Source: Glandiceps talaboti
Taxonomy: Eukaryota; Hemichordata; Enteropneusta; Spengelidae
Reading direction: 5' to 3'
DNA length: 64,000 bases
Assembly: GCF_964340395.1 (NCBI RefSeq)
Contig: NC_135560.1
Location: 16,722,598-16,786,597 of the forward strand
The position numbers were made by a program, and so were the translations under genes. Shown piece after piece: positions 11,351 to 24,669 of the stretch (its first letter is position 1; every line of letters begins with the position of its first letter). The notes below the pieces were generated by a model, which was not told where the DNA came from, searched no databases, and worked only from the letters and a program-made list of their open reading frames with translations.

Positions 11351-14300
11351 CGCCGGTCCTTCGGTCCGAGACCAACAGATTTCCGTTCGGACCGACAGTT
11401 TTTCAGAATTACAACATCTTATCGGTCCTTATGACCAATTCGAATTTTGAGTAAATAATAACATTTATTCAAAGATATATCCAATTTCACCTACATGAAT
11501 CTGATCTTGTGTTACCTCTTTTACTCTCGACATCTCGTTCAAGTCAAGCGACTGAGCGATCTCGCTACATGTGTTCTTGTCAATGTTGATATCATGTCTA
11601 CATATGACGTAGCATACCGCATTTACTTTATGAAATTATGTTAGCAAACACATGATTGGCTGAATTTCTCTAATTATTTGTGTCTTGACAAATCAGAACG
11701 TATTAGACATTCAGACTCATTTTACACATTCAGTGCATGTGTCTTTTCCGTCATATAAGAATCACTGTTGTAAACTTTACTGTTCGAAGTGTATGAAACT
11801 TTTAACGTGTTTGAGACAGTTCCACGTTGTATTTATAAGTATGTGACGATTTAGAAGGCGACAATGAGCTTCCGAAGAAGAAGACGAAACAGACACAGTG
11901 TTTTTAAAGGCTGGTATTAAAGCCGGTAATGTTAGCGGGTTTCCCGATCAATTTACCGGAGTTCCCCATGTGATTAGGCTATATCTTAACCAGATTTAAA
12001 CTGAATGCCTCCCGTAAGAGCAAAACCATAGATTTTTGGGCCTACACACATTGTTGGAATGCAATATTCTAAACTGTAGCTATTATATATGATGTACCAC
12101 TTAATTGAAAAATTAATTATATGAAACTAAATGAAATTTGAAGCTTGCACAGTTAACATATTGCCTAATTATTAAAAAAACATGAAATGAAACATGCACT
12201 TCTTTACCATTGACCATCAATTCATATACAAAATTATCTGGAATTTGAAGTTTGCATTCTTAAGAAATCGCCTAATTGCCGAAAATCATTAATTATGCAA
12301 ATTAGTCATGAAATTAAAAACTATATCAACAGGCTTTTGAGGATGTGTGCTTTGTCATGGTGATGTATGTGCCAAATTATATATTATACGTCTGACAAAA
12401 TATTTTGTTTTTAAATGGTCTAGTTGCAATTAGTGCAGTGTCTTTCGTTTCTATGATAATGCCACAGTGCTGTCTCTTTACAGCTTGACATTTCGATAGT
12501 CGACAGCTTAACTGCCTTATTAAGTTGTTGTGTTTAGAGTGGTAGGAGGGCGACAAATTTAAAGTTCAAGCTGATAAACATCTACTTGGCATTCCTTCGT
12601 ATTGCATATCTTGTGCAGTTTGTACAAGCACATTTAAAACTTTTCAGATTATGACAGTTCTGAATGTCAGTCTTAATTTGAATAGATATAACATATAGCC
12701 AATCCATTTAGGATAATTTGGTCTCATATAAAACACTTAAAATATTGTTAATATCAGAATCTAAGATTTCAGTATTCTGTTGAATCATGTGGAGGCTACA
12801 AAATTCTTTCCGTGAAAATCAGTATTCTTTAGGGTTGTCTAAGAGCTCGCTATAAACATTTGCTGGCGATATCAATAGACAAATCATGCGATAGCTCCGT
12901 TTTATCTCTTCTTATCTTCAAAGTACATCTAATTCAGAGTTTTGGCAACGGCACAGTTTTTAGCGGGAAACTTATTCTGCTGAAAAAGTGTTAAATTGAA
13001 AAGTGTTACTGTTCTTAATCTTGGATTATTCTTTAATCATAAACCACAATTTACATTCTTATTTGATCTTCTCTCCGTCTCTGACATATTCACAGGCAAG
13101 ACATTCATTTGTTCACTATTGCCTAAATGTACTGAAAGAGCATTTTCCACTATTTGAAATTTTAATTAAAAATAAACTGCTATTTTGCCTTTTACAGCGT
13201 AGTAAACTACTTTCCTGTAGATGACATTTTTTCTCCCATTCTCCTCCAGTAATTTCGTTTTACTTTTTAAAGCAAGATGCATACAACCTTTCAATAGACC
13301 ATTAGTGAAAATACCATTCCAAGACATCTCATACCAATTCAATTTAACAGATATAAATTGCATGCAGACCATGAATAGAACGCTCCACGTATACATATCT
13401 ACTGCTGATGGACATTAGTATAGGTTACCTTTATTCACCTGTATATTCAATAGAAACTTTAACCAGTATGTTATCAATGCACGACTAGAATTACAAACAG
13501 ACGTCGCATGACATGTTTTTTAATCAGTGAGAAATAGAAAGCACATTACAATCTCACTCCTTATCACTGGGGACTTTTTTTAGTGTAACCCCCTTAAATA
13601 AGTAAAAATACAAGGTATACAAAGTGTTAGTATTCCAGGAGAGGCACAAACGACATAAAAGCCTCCCTTTTTGTGTCGAAGCGTCTACTTAGTACTGCAG
13701 ATTGATACAAAAGACAACACACAAATCGTAGATGGTGGTGTTGACTGTCCACACAGATAAAATGTTCTGTTCCACACACAGTTCACAGTCGATGTACGAT
13801 GTTGAGGTTTCAATCAAGGATATAGTTCAGATTTGTCCTTATAGGACTCCAGCGGCATAGTACAGCCATGGAAGTATAACCCACTTCCATGCTACATCCA
13901 AATCTCACGTTCCCTCTCAGATAAGGTTATGCAGTACAATGCTATGTCCACTGACTGTTTACATTGTTCCCTAGTAGACTTATTTACCACAAAGTAAGCG
14001 ATCTGGGAGCTACTAACCGATTTACATATAACGTAAACATCTTTAGCCCCAGGTCAATGACTGGTTAATAAACATTTATGTCACCATCTTGACGTGTAAC
14101 AATTGTGAATCCTTAATAAGTTTGTCAATTTCCATTCTTGTCCTTTAGCACAAGTAATCAACTCTTTGCCCTTTTTTCATGACTTGTCAAAATGCCACGT
14201 TCACAGGGGAAGCCATTGACAGATGCGTCGACTTGAACTGATTAAATACCTTGGGGAAACATCATACACATGTACTTGGAAATGACTTTCCCGCAGGAGG

Positions 14301-15917
14301 ATATTATGCTCACTTTGAAAAATGCCACGTATTTCTTTGTCATTTAATATTACCCCGGAAAAGTAACACACATAATATATTTTCCGGAAAGGGAAGGTTA
14401 GTGGTAATCAAATCATTGTGTGATCCGATAGCATTTTGACAACATATAATAAATACATATTATTAATTATTATTATTATTATTTATGATTGAAGCAATTG
14501 TTAGAGTTCAGTCACTCGTGTTTGCTAAGTGTTTTAGTGATTGATACCTTCACAAGTCATTTCTGCGATGGTCCATTTATAGCAAGGGAATTCAGTTACT
14601 TAGTAAGTGTCCTAATAAGGAAATTACGCTTATTGACTGGCGATGACGGTACTGGTAGACATCTATTACCGAAGCTATAAGCAGAGGGAAATAGTGGCTA
14701 TATAACAGGACGAGAGATAATTTGACGTCTACAAGTGCCAGAATAAGGCCAGGCAATAAATGGGTTTATAACACTGTCACTCGTACTACTGTAATAGTGC
14801 CCAAGGAAAATTAGGAAACGACTAACGCCCTCTATATGTAAATTGAGGTCACTGTGGGTCACCAGTCCATACCACGTGATACGATCTTAGCCAATCACTG
14901 AAGGCTTTATGAAAACGATTTGTTATTATAATTATTATTTAACAGTCAAATCGAGAAGGTTGAATACTATTACGTCATGGTATAGTTTTTTTTTAAAAAC
15001 AAAAATAAAAATATGCATAACACAATCTATTAGTTCAAAGTTGCACATTATATATAACAAATATTCAAAATATAACCAGACAATGAACATTTACCGCTAC
15101 ATGCATTTTATCGGCTGCATGCTAACACTTGAAATTATGAACAGATTCGACCGTTTTGGTTTTAATAATTGTTCTATAGAAATGCTGTTCACATTTTAAA
15201 TAGCCCTTGCTAGAAGTAAGTAGTCGGAAGATTATATTTTACATCTGCCAATTAGATGATAAAAATTCAAGGAGTCGACAGATTTAACTCACAGCCAATA
15301 CGTTCAATTAAGGTCTAAATTAATTAACCCTCGGTGGACAGCTCCTGTAGGGGCGATGAGAATGGCTTCCTTTTGTACGTGTCTACTCGTCGCTAAATAG
15401 ATCGGCAGATTTCTTTCAAACATGGCATATTTAAAGATAGCATTTTAGTGTTTGGCATATGGACGTTGATTATCTCATTGCATCTAATTATTTTATATTT
15501 TTTATTTTAGATTCAGTCAAGTCTGTGTCCGAGTTGAATATTGAACATACGACTTCTTTTACTTGCATGGAAAGCTTTTAAAACTTCATGCTGGGTTCCA
15601 CATTTTCATGTTGTTGAATCAGACTTGTGTGGTATCCGATGCCAACATGTATTTCATCAGTACAGCCATAGACCCTACACGAAATGTAGTGTCTACGGTA
15701 CAACACATTCAGTCAATACAAATAGCTCCAACCGAGTCGACATCAATGCTCTAAAAAAAGAAGTCCAAATATATCAGACTAATAAAGTGTCAGTCTATCA
15801 TCTTGTTATACTGGTTGTATTTCAGTGAATGAGGCTTTGTAGAATTTGAATTAAATCAGATGTAATGTGTTTCAAATCTTGCACAAAGGTTATACACAAA
15901 ATGGGGCTTATGCAAAT
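11351..15917. other. Intergenic, no gene recognised
   Basis: There is a short GC-rich hairpin at 11362-11394 (CGGTCCGA against TCGGACCG) just after the THAP frame. The rest is AT-rich, with a short (TTA)n run near 14461. Several open frames of 60-96 codons occur, including two overlapping ones at 15541-15828, but none shows a known domain or plausible splice partners. Confidence 0.6.
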
Positions 15918-16470
15918 ATGTTAAAGCTGCACTGGCTGTAACTAGAACGCTTTTGTTTGAATTTTTTTGTTAGGTATAATAACTTACTCTTAATATCGTA
16001 CACCCTTAACAGTGTCGCATCAACTGTGGATAAACGTATTTTTGCAGCTGTATAAGCAATAAATCACACCAAATTGATTTTTGGGGCCGTTCCCAAAATC
16101 AGCGCCCTCAACGGCGATCACTATTTCATCATGTTTCTGTATTGCTCATGGATAACATTGACCACTAGTTAACATGTAGATTGTCTAATTATGATATTTC
16201 AACAATTTTCAGTGAATATATTGTGGTTGTCTGATCGAAAAATGATACATCAGTTAAAACTAGTACAAAATGACAAATTCAAAACAGAGCTTTTGCCCAA
16301 GATTCAAACTTGCCACTACAAAATCTCCAGATAATATTGACCACAGATACAGTTATGTCTTTTTATAAGTAATTGACTAATTTCTAGTGAATATATCTTT
16401 GGTTATTTGATGAAAAGAATATCACAGTAGCAGCTAGTGCATGTTTAATTTGATGCTTATTACATCACTT
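15918..16470 (+). repeat. Dispersed repeat family B, copy 1
   Basis: Diverged similarity, in inverted orientation, to 24670-25190. Shared blocks include GTTAGGTATAATA, GTGGATAAACGTATTTT, ATCAGCGCCCTCAAC and CAATTTTCAGTGAATATA in the same order. The translated stretch around VDKRI and ISALN.DHYF is similar in both copies, but this copy has stops. The element class is unknown. Confidence 0.75.
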
Positions 16471-16614
16471 TTGATTGAATGGCAGCTATAATATTTGTTT
16501 ACTATTTGCACTTAACTTACATAGAGGGACTGATTTAAAGTGTCCACAAGTCATCTACATTGCCATACGTATTAAAGTGTATTGGTACTTAATGCTAAGG
16601 TTGTCATGAAATTT

Positions 16615-16640
16615 GACCTTGACCTTGACCGTCATGGTCA
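16615..16640. repeat. Tandem TGACCT half-sites
   Basis: TTGACCTTGACCTTGACC is followed by a short spacer and GGTCA. It resembles arrayed nuclear-receptor half-sites but may be ordinary repeat sequence. Confidence 0.4.
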
Positions 16641-17250
16641 AATGTCATTTTTTGAATGTTATAGAAACTGTAGTGACATGGTGTACCCTAAATCATACTT
16701 GTCGTCAAATGCACTTAGAATAACGACATCTCGGGAGTTAAAATGCATTAGTTTTACATTCCTAATGGAGATATCTTACTCACCTCTTAGATAAATTGAC
16801 CAACATTGATTGTTCGTACAACGTGTTCTGCAAAGAATGACACTATACACCCATAGATAATGGAGTAAAAACAATTTCACAAGCCTTTGTAACAAAATAT
16901 AAAAACACTAGATAAGAAAGAACAGACAAGCACTGTCAAATAACGATAATATAGTATAGCAATGAAGACAACTAAATTACATTTCCCAAAGTAGTATACC
17001 CTTTTATGGTCAAAGCATGACGAAGAGAATGATTGTTTTGATTTGTATGGAATGTACTGGAGACATGAGCCAGCAGGTTGAGAGCAAGGAAATTAATCTT
17101 CGGATTTGTAAGTCGTTTTCTTTCAGTAATACCCGAAATGGATTTGGGTAATTACATATCTGTATAGTCAGAATGCAATGTCTATCATGCTTAAAACCCA
17201 GCACCGAAGTAATCTGATAACCTAGCCATATTATCAGAATGCATGACCAT

Positions 17251-17398
17251 GAACAACAACAACAACAACAACAATAATAATAATAATAATAATAGTAATA
17301 GTAATAATAACAACGACGACGACGATGACGACGACGACGACGAAAACAACAACAAACAAATTACAACTAATTATAACAGCGACGACAACATCAACCAT

Positions 17399-17438
<40 letters not shown>
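17251..17438. repeat. Compound trinucleotide repeat (AAC/AAT/ACG)n
   Basis: Runs of AAC, AAT and ACG triplets. The Asn/Asp-rich 74-codon open frame across it is a by-product of the repeat. Confidence 0.95.
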
Positions 17439-18062
17439 TGAATGTGTTACCTAAGGAATTCATTTAATTAGTCATCCGGGCATTTTTAAGCAGGAATGTT
17501 TCGAATAGCATTTGGCTATATAACAGAATATCTTATACACATCATTGAAGTTAAACCTTTCAATGTTAAATTGTGTGCCTTGTAACTGATTACTTGACTC
17601 AAGACAAGTTACTGTGTCTGCCCGTCAGCTAAAACACTTACAGCTGTTGTTAACAATATACTAACCTCCAATGTAACTCAGTGGTATTTTTACACAGTTT
17701 TACCAAGAATGTGTCTATGAATAACTAAGCGAAATAGAATTCAATTTGTTTCCAATTAAACAAAGAATTTCAATTTCACTGCCTGCAAGGGATGTAGAAG
17801 ACCTAAAAGTTAGACTCTCTGAAATAGCGTTGTTGAAATTGTACAGATGAGTGACGCTCAATAACCATGGAAGTGTTGAAAGACGAATTAGGTCGTCTTC
17901 TGAATACAGTCCTTTGTAGTATAAAGTATTTTCATCATCATTTAATCATCATAAAGTTCAGATGCAATCGCATTCATACAAAGTTCATCTAAAATACGTT
18001 TTAAAAGGTATGTAAATGAACTTACGTACGTTCTTACATGCAAGATGGACTTGTTATCTAGA

Positions 18063-18310
18063 ATTGAATAGAATAAAATTGAACAGAATAGAATAGAATA
18101 GAATAGAATAGAATAATAGAGTACATTTCCATAGATTAGTATAGAATATAATAGAATGTAATAAAATGGAGGGGAAAGGAACAGAATAGAATAGAATAGA
18201 ACAGAGCAGAACAGAACAGAATAGAATAGAATAGAATAGAATAGAATAGAATAGAATAGAATAGAATAGAACAGAGCAGATCAAAAGAAAACACAACATA
18301 ACATAACGCT
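18063..18310. repeat. (GAATA)n pentanucleotide array
   Basis: Imperfect GAATA/GAACA units for about 250 bp. Confidence 0.95.
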
Positions 18311-18662
18311 ACTAACAGAATAGAATAGAGGATCTAGACAAGCAAATGACACAGTTAGTAGACAATATAGTAGCACTTGCCAGAATAGATTCCATTTCAT
18401 TGATCCAGGTTTCAATCATCCGATTGGATATAGTTGACAGCACTCGTTTATACGGTCTGATCCATTTCTTCGCATCCTGTTTTCATTTTACGGGTTGTTG
18501 CTTCCTATAACGGTCTTTAGCCTCGTTATGTACTTTACTTAATTGAAAATAAAACACGGAATACAAATGACTATGGCATTAGTGTTGACATTTTGTAAGC
18601 CATACATTGTACATTGAGGTACAGAATTAACACAAGTGTTCTTATAATCCGATGGGTATTTA

Positions 18663-19149
18663 CGCCCCATCTCATGTTACTGTTCAGCGGCTTTATACAA
18701 TTGTGACCACACATAAACCAATCATAAACTGCACATGCTTCACTTTAAAACAGCAATTGATTGATTGAATGAATGAATGAATGAATGAATGAATGCATGA
18801 ATGAATGAATGAATGAATGAATGAATGAATGAATGAACGAACGAACGAACGAACGAACGAATGAATGAATGAATGAATACAGTTTCTTGTGACGTTTTGT
18901 TTATTATGAAATACATGTTATATAATGTGTCATCATGCAGACATCAAACCGTGGCATCAAACATTAATTGGCACCCGCGTGTCTATCTCTAGTTTAGTAT
19001 GTTTAAATGGTTTATTTCTATTTAGACAAAATGTAGCAAGGAATTGAGATCTTGCTATCTAATTATGGTGGAGAACATGCAGTTTCTTATTGGTTTCTAC
19101 GCGGTTGTATCAAAAGAGTCGCTGATGAACGATAAATTGATACAGGTTG
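18663..19149. mobile_element. Foldback MITE-like element (copy 2), expanded by a microsatellite
   Basis: The left end CGCCCCATCTCATGTTACTG matches the left end of the 952-1292 element. The right arm (TTTCTTATTGGTTTCTAC to the end) matches its right arm in inverted orientation. TA flanks both ends (18661-18662 and 19150-19151). The centre has been lengthened by (GAAT)n/(GAAC)n. Confidence 0.6.
18765..18878. repeat. (GAAT)n microsatellite with (GAAC)n block
   Basis: Tetranucleotide array inside the second foldback element. Confidence 0.97.
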
Positions 19150-19151
19150 TA

Positions 19152-21651
19152 TGATCGCTTGTCATATTGAAGGATGTGCTTATCAGTGTTCATAATTACC
19201 TAATGGTGCTTAGTCAAGAATAGTATGATATATCATGATCAATAATGACAACATAAGTATATCTACTGAAACATCGCCGAATGTTATGCCATCTTCATTT
19301 ATTAGTGGTACTTTCCCCGGAGCTCAATTCGGAAAATCCGCTTTATGCTTCTTTCTGGATGTCTATTTTTTCTTTAATTTCCAACGGATTACATTTTTGG
19401 ACAAGTTACGAAAAATAAGTCTCGACGTGCTTCTGGTTAAGGAGGAAACGAAATATCACTTTCACCCACTGTATAAATATTTGAAAAACATGTTTAATCT
19501 GTGGTATTTGTCATATATTTGATATTCAATACATGGAATTTGTCATATTATATTTTTCAACTATTAAAACACATGTTACTTTATGAGCACAGCTTTACAG
19601 AGAAAACGAAGTGAAAGGTATCACCGAGAAGATGCATTAAATGTAAAAATGGGAATGCCACGCCAGGAAATAAAGTTATTTTCCTAAACTTTGACTTCTG
19701 GAGAGTCATTTTTCGATTTCATATCATATAAATTACGTGACTATTTATCAGAATGAAATAAACACTTATGAGTCATGAACATGTATTATGTATCTATTAA
19801 TATTCATATTTACTAAGACCAATGTGGCAACATTGTACCATTGAAAAACAAAACAGGTGACAAAAAAGTTTCAATTTGGTGTTTCTTGGCAATCGAGCGA
19901 AATTTGGGTGCAGTGAAATCATGAAATGACTCTCCAGAACCCAAAGTTAATGAAAATACCTTTATTTCCTGGAGTTGTGTTCTTCCTTCTTTATTACTGG
20001 CCTCTATACACATATGTAGCTAATTGTCATTATTTCACATGCACATAGGAATATCCACAGTTATTATTCCCGGCATGTCAAGTTTATATTGCTCTTTGGG
20101 CGGTAAACGAGAGAAAAGAAGCAACTCGTCAAAATTAATGTACTATATTTACAACTTACGCTCGCATTTAACTATAGACATCAAAATACATTCCCCATCA
20201 TATGAACAGTTACCTGGCATGCAATATGTTATAGCCTCAATTTTTGTCATTAAATCTCATGTCTTGAATCCTTCTTCATCAACATATTCCCACACATAAA
20301 TGCGTATAGCACTACTGAACTACCTCGGTGTTCAGTTGTGCTTAATAAAACGAGTGAAATGCAATATCCTCAAACCGTGCTCGAACCGAGTAATTTGAAA
20401 CTTAATGACGCGTTCGTTCAGAACAGGAACACTTCCAGAATTGTACTTGCCATTTTGTTTTAATTATCATTTGCAAAATTATTGGCACACGTATAAATTC
20501 TGTTTGTCCACCTTTTTCTGAATCATTTCATTTTTCGCCGAGTTAATACTTTATTTCTACGTAGCTTTGCTTTCCAAATCGTCAACTGGTCTAGATGACA
20601 CGACTGTAAGAAAATAGGAATAGAAACTTGGATTTGTTTATACATTTAAAGCTATCTTGTTTTTACACCAATGTCGTATGGTAATATTAAGAATTCTACG
20701 TCGAAGTGTATGAAAAATGTTATCCTGGTACATTTTAGGAGTTATTCAATAACCAGGAACTCTTTTTCAAACAAAATATAGCAGCAAAAGCAACACAATC
20801 TATTACTGCTTAGGTTTTTCTCACTTCTTTCTGAGCACGTCATGGTTCACAACTTCAAGTGACATATCATCGATATCATATTTTTATTGCATGTCAAACG
20901 TTGTACATTTCATTCTCACCTTGTTCACACACCGATCCCAACATCAAAAGAACCTAATTTATCAAATTCCCTGCAACATGAATTCAGGTGACAAAGAGCG
21001 GCTCTTTAGACTAACATACACCTAAGAACGTTATAATACATGTTACAGTATGTGTTGTTACTTTATAGCTTATAAAGTATCCGCCAAATAGCAATTACGA
21101 ATAGTGAAGGTGAGTAATCCTAATAGGACTTCTTTATTAACGAAGAACACAATTGCCGATACTACTAAGTTACCGACGTCGGATTGAAGATATGACATGG
21201 TTAATCTAAGACATTGGGGGAATACTTACGTGTTTAATACAGTCTCAGTCTAGGTCAAACCCTTAGCCAAAGCTGCACAAACTTTAAGTTATCGTTATGC
21301 TATACTTCTAGAAGCAGCCCACGCGTTTTTCTTAACCATTTACTAGCTGCTACTTCGCTATATCTACAAAAGAGTTTATTTCTTAAATAATTTACACAAC
21401 ACTTTTTCTTTTAGTTCGAATGCTGGGGTTGTTTCTGTATTTAGCATCTTAGCTACATTATATGTGTAGTGATAAAAGCCAACATTTCACAGGACATAAC
21501 TTGATCACGTTCAATTATATAATTTCATGTAATTTCTCATATTTTCGTGTCTTGAATCGACCTACATCAATTTTCTACAACCTTGGGTTCAATTATATTA
21601 GTGCATCACAGGGCATTGTTTCGAATACAGAGCCAATCAGCATCTCATTCA
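19152..21651. other. Intergenic, no gene recognised
   Basis: Contains the foldback at 19662-19975. Open frames of 66-95 codons at 19235-19522 and 20024-20299 show no domain and no family resemblance. Confidence 0.6.
19662..19975. mobile_element. Foldback element with roughly 65-bp arms
   Basis: The arms at 19662-19725 and 19907-19975 are inverted copies that share CCAGGAAATAAAG, AACTTTG and CTGGAGAGTCATTT. The spacer is about 180 bp and unrelated. Outside the CCAGG ends the similarity stops. No target duplication is evident. Confidence 0.65.
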
Positions 21652-22010
21652 TACTAGAACAATTAAAAACTCCCAAATGAGCCGCAAACAATTTATTCAT
21701 CTGAACAAAAATCAAGCTCTATTAGAAGTGCTAAAGTCACACACAAAAATAAAATGGCTTCTCAGTTAGGTCATGTTTGTTTATATGTTTAGATCCATGC
21801 TTGTTGGCATGTGTGTCATTATACCATTCAATGAAATTAAAAAAATGAAATCTTGATTGTTTCCAATTGAGTGAACCTAATCAAGGAGGTAGAAAGGTAA
21901 TTAAGCATATCTATTGTCCCATTTCTTGTATTAGTTTCATTTAATTTGCTAAGTACTTTAAGTACTTTTAAGCAACATTCATTTAATATAAAAAATAAAT
22001 ATTTGAGATA
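21652..22010 (+). repeat. Diverged duplicate, copy 1 (no minisatellite)
   Basis: Similar in order to 22159-22310 plus 22856-23030. Shared blocks include AGAACAATTAAAA, GCCGCAAA, TGTTTCCAATTGAGT and AGCAACATT. Copy 2 carries the 28-bp minisatellite between these blocks. Confidence 0.6.
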
Positions 22011-22158
22011 TTTGTTAACTATGGTATCACCAGAAGAACGACTATAACATGGTATATTTGGTAGGTAATAATGTATGCAAGAAACCAGCAGCTCATTTGC
22101 ATAATGTATGAAGCATATTCTGTGTAGTCAGAGTACTTTTATCATTTCTATCTCCTTC

Positions 22159-23030
22159 ATAGAACAATTAAAATACTTCAAACAAGCCGCAAAAGATTGA
22201 GTTATGTGAACAAAACCAGGTTTATTAACTGTATCAAATAACTGAAGGATGACACACAAGTGAATTCCACAAAAGCAAACAACTTCTGCGTTAAATCGTA
22301 CTTCTTTGTACACAGTTGATGGTAGTTGTACATTTGTACACAGTCGATGGTAGTTGTACATTTGTACACAGTTAATGGTAGTTGTACATTTGTACACAAT
22401 TGATGATAGTTGTACATTTGTACACAGTTGATGGCAGTTGCACATTTGTACACAGTTGATGATAGTTGTACATTTGTACACAGTTAATGGTAGTTGTACA
22501 TTTGTACACAATTGATGGTAGTTGTACATTTGTACACAGTTGATGGCAGTTGTACATTTGTACACAGTTGATGATAGTTGTACATTTGTACACAGTTAAT
22601 GGTAGTTGTACATTTGTACACAGTCGATGGTAGTTGTACATTTGTACACAATTTATGGTAGTTGTACATTTGTACACAATTGATGGTAGTTGTACATTTG
22701 TACACAGTTGATGGCAGTTGTGTATTTGTACACAGTTGATGATAGTTGTACATTTGTAGACAGTTGATGATAGTTGTACATTTGTACACAGTTGATGATA
22801 GTTGTACATTTGTACACAGTCGATGGTAGTACATTTTTGTTGTGCATTTGTACACATAAACATTAAATGAGATACCAATTGTTTCCGATTGAGTTCATCT
22901 CATCTGCGAACAATATATAATCAAGTGGGTAATTAACCATATCCAATACAACTAGAGCATAACGTACAGCGTTTCATTTGTTGTATGTAATTTGCTATCA
23001 TATGTACTCTTAAACAACATTAATATGACG
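22159..23030 (+). repeat. Diverged duplicate, copy 2 (contains the 28-bp array)
   Basis: The flanks of the minisatellite match 21652-22010 in order and orientation, about 500 bp upstream. Confidence 0.6.
22311..22855. repeat. 28-bp minisatellite, 19 units
   Basis: The unit reads CACAGTTGATGGTAGTTG followed by TACATTTGTA. There are 18 units of exactly 28 bp and a last, altered unit starting at 22815. Variants recur in a four-unit order (TTAATGG, AATTGAT, TGATGGC, TGATGA), which suggests a 112-bp higher-order period. As 28 is not a multiple of three, all three minus-strand frames stay open and give a false 168-codon frame. Confidence 0.95.
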
Positions 23031-23138
23031 TGTCAGTATTTCAGATCTCGTATTAAAGGAAACTGTTGTTCCAAGCACAAACACAGACACAAACTTGACT
23101 ATTTATAATACTTGAAATTTTCAACTTTTTTTGGTAAA

Positions 23139-23170
23139 ACCACAGACAAGAATCTATTCTTGTCTGTGGT
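23139..23170. repeat. Perfect 15-bp palindrome
   Basis: ACCACAGACAAGAAT at 23139-23153 and its exact reverse complement at 23156-23170 leave a 2-nt centre. Confidence 0.95.
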
Positions 23171-24669
23171 AAAACGTATGTTGCATAATCACCTGCTGAT
23201 TTACATAATATATGCAGTATAATAAATGGTCGTGCATATCAGCTGTTCATTTGCATAATGTATTTAGTATGTTCAGCATAATCACCTGCTGATTTACAAC
23301 ATATCACCAGTATTTACATAATGTATGCAGTATAATATTGTGTGTGGTGTATATCAGTTGTTCATTTGCATAATGTTGTTAATACATTCTATGTGGTAAA
23401 TGTATACAGTATGTCATGCATAATGTATGCATTATAATATTCTGTGTGGTGTATATCATCTGTTCATTTGCATACTATATATTTAAACTATTCCGTATAG
23501 TTTCAAGATAATTTTTATAGCGATATATGAAGTGCTTTTATTATTACCAGAATTAGCAATTTTAAATTTACAACTAAAGCATGGTTCATGATAACTTGAT
23601 AATATCTGCGATGTGATTAATTAGCTGTGTGACTCCTAATTGATTTCATTGACTGTACACAAATTCTTTTTGAGAACTTGAATACATGTCTAAGAAGATT
23701 ACTTTGGTTAAAATTGTGTTTTCCCCTTCACATTATTCCAGTTTCTGTTCAATGATTCGTTATACCACGCACAAGCCAAGTTATTGTCTTTGAACAGAAA
23801 ATATGTCTAAGTCATTGGTTCTGAGGTGCTCGATATATGAGTCAAAATGGTCCAAATCGCCATTAATTTTCCCGACTATTCATACATTATGCTCGACGAA
23901 GGGATAATTATATCATTCCCAATATGACCTAAGGGTTTTTGTCACTACTCGTCAAGCAACTCGTATTTAGGTCACTCGTATTTTCCTTAGCTGAAGGAAG
24001 GAATACATTGGAGAATAACATTAATTATCGATAGCTAAAACACATTTTTCCACTCAAGACGCAATGAATACAGCGAAATATAACATCAAAATATACCTAA
24101 AGACAAAAACTAATAGGGAAGTTGAGTTTGTATTGGCATAAAGGGACAGTAGTTTACGACGTTGATAAAATTTAGTCAATTGGCGGAGATAAAAGAAAAC
24201 CCCCAGATATTGATAAGTTGTAAAAGGCATAATTCTGTTGCATTGACTATGACGAAGTCAATCAGTTTAGCGTTGATTGAAAATAAAAAAATGATTGTGA
24301 AACTTCGCTTGACATTACATGTCATTACTGAGCAAAGTTCCAATATTGTATCAAATGGCCATCACTTTGAAGCTTTAACCATATCCTAATAACGAGGTCA
24401 CAGTTATGAGGTCAACATAAAGTAAGAAAAATATACTGAGAGTTCTGACCATAGGTTGGAACATTTTACTCTTTCAAAGTTGTTATCAGTTTCTTTAGAA
24501 TCAAAAACACCTGTTGACCTTTGTCGAGGTGACGTCATGGATTGACAGCTTCATTTGACACCGTAGAATTAAGAGACAGTATGGATCATACACTAATCTA
24601 TCCCACTTCAAACTTATCAACTTATTCATCAAAGATTGAAGCAGAACATTGGCAGGTCGTAAACTGAAC

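Noticed and set aside
15541-15828. Two overlapping frames of 95 and 63 codons, possibly a receptor fragment
   Set aside because: No transmembrane pattern or motif stands up, the possible upstream acceptor leads into a stop, and neither frame is clearly favoured.
17243-17467. Asn/Asp-rich protein of 74 aa
   Set aside because: Direct product of AAC/AAT/ACG triplets, with no non-repeat coding sequence around it.
22311-22855. CRISPR-like array of 28-bp repeats
   Set aside because: Units are contiguous with no unique spacers, and the genome is clearly eukaryotic.
22128-22878. Minus-strand frame of up to 168 codons with a repeating Cys-Thr-Asn pattern
   Set aside because: It translates the 28-bp minisatellite, where three units make one 28-codon cycle in every frame. 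No start or family supports a protein.
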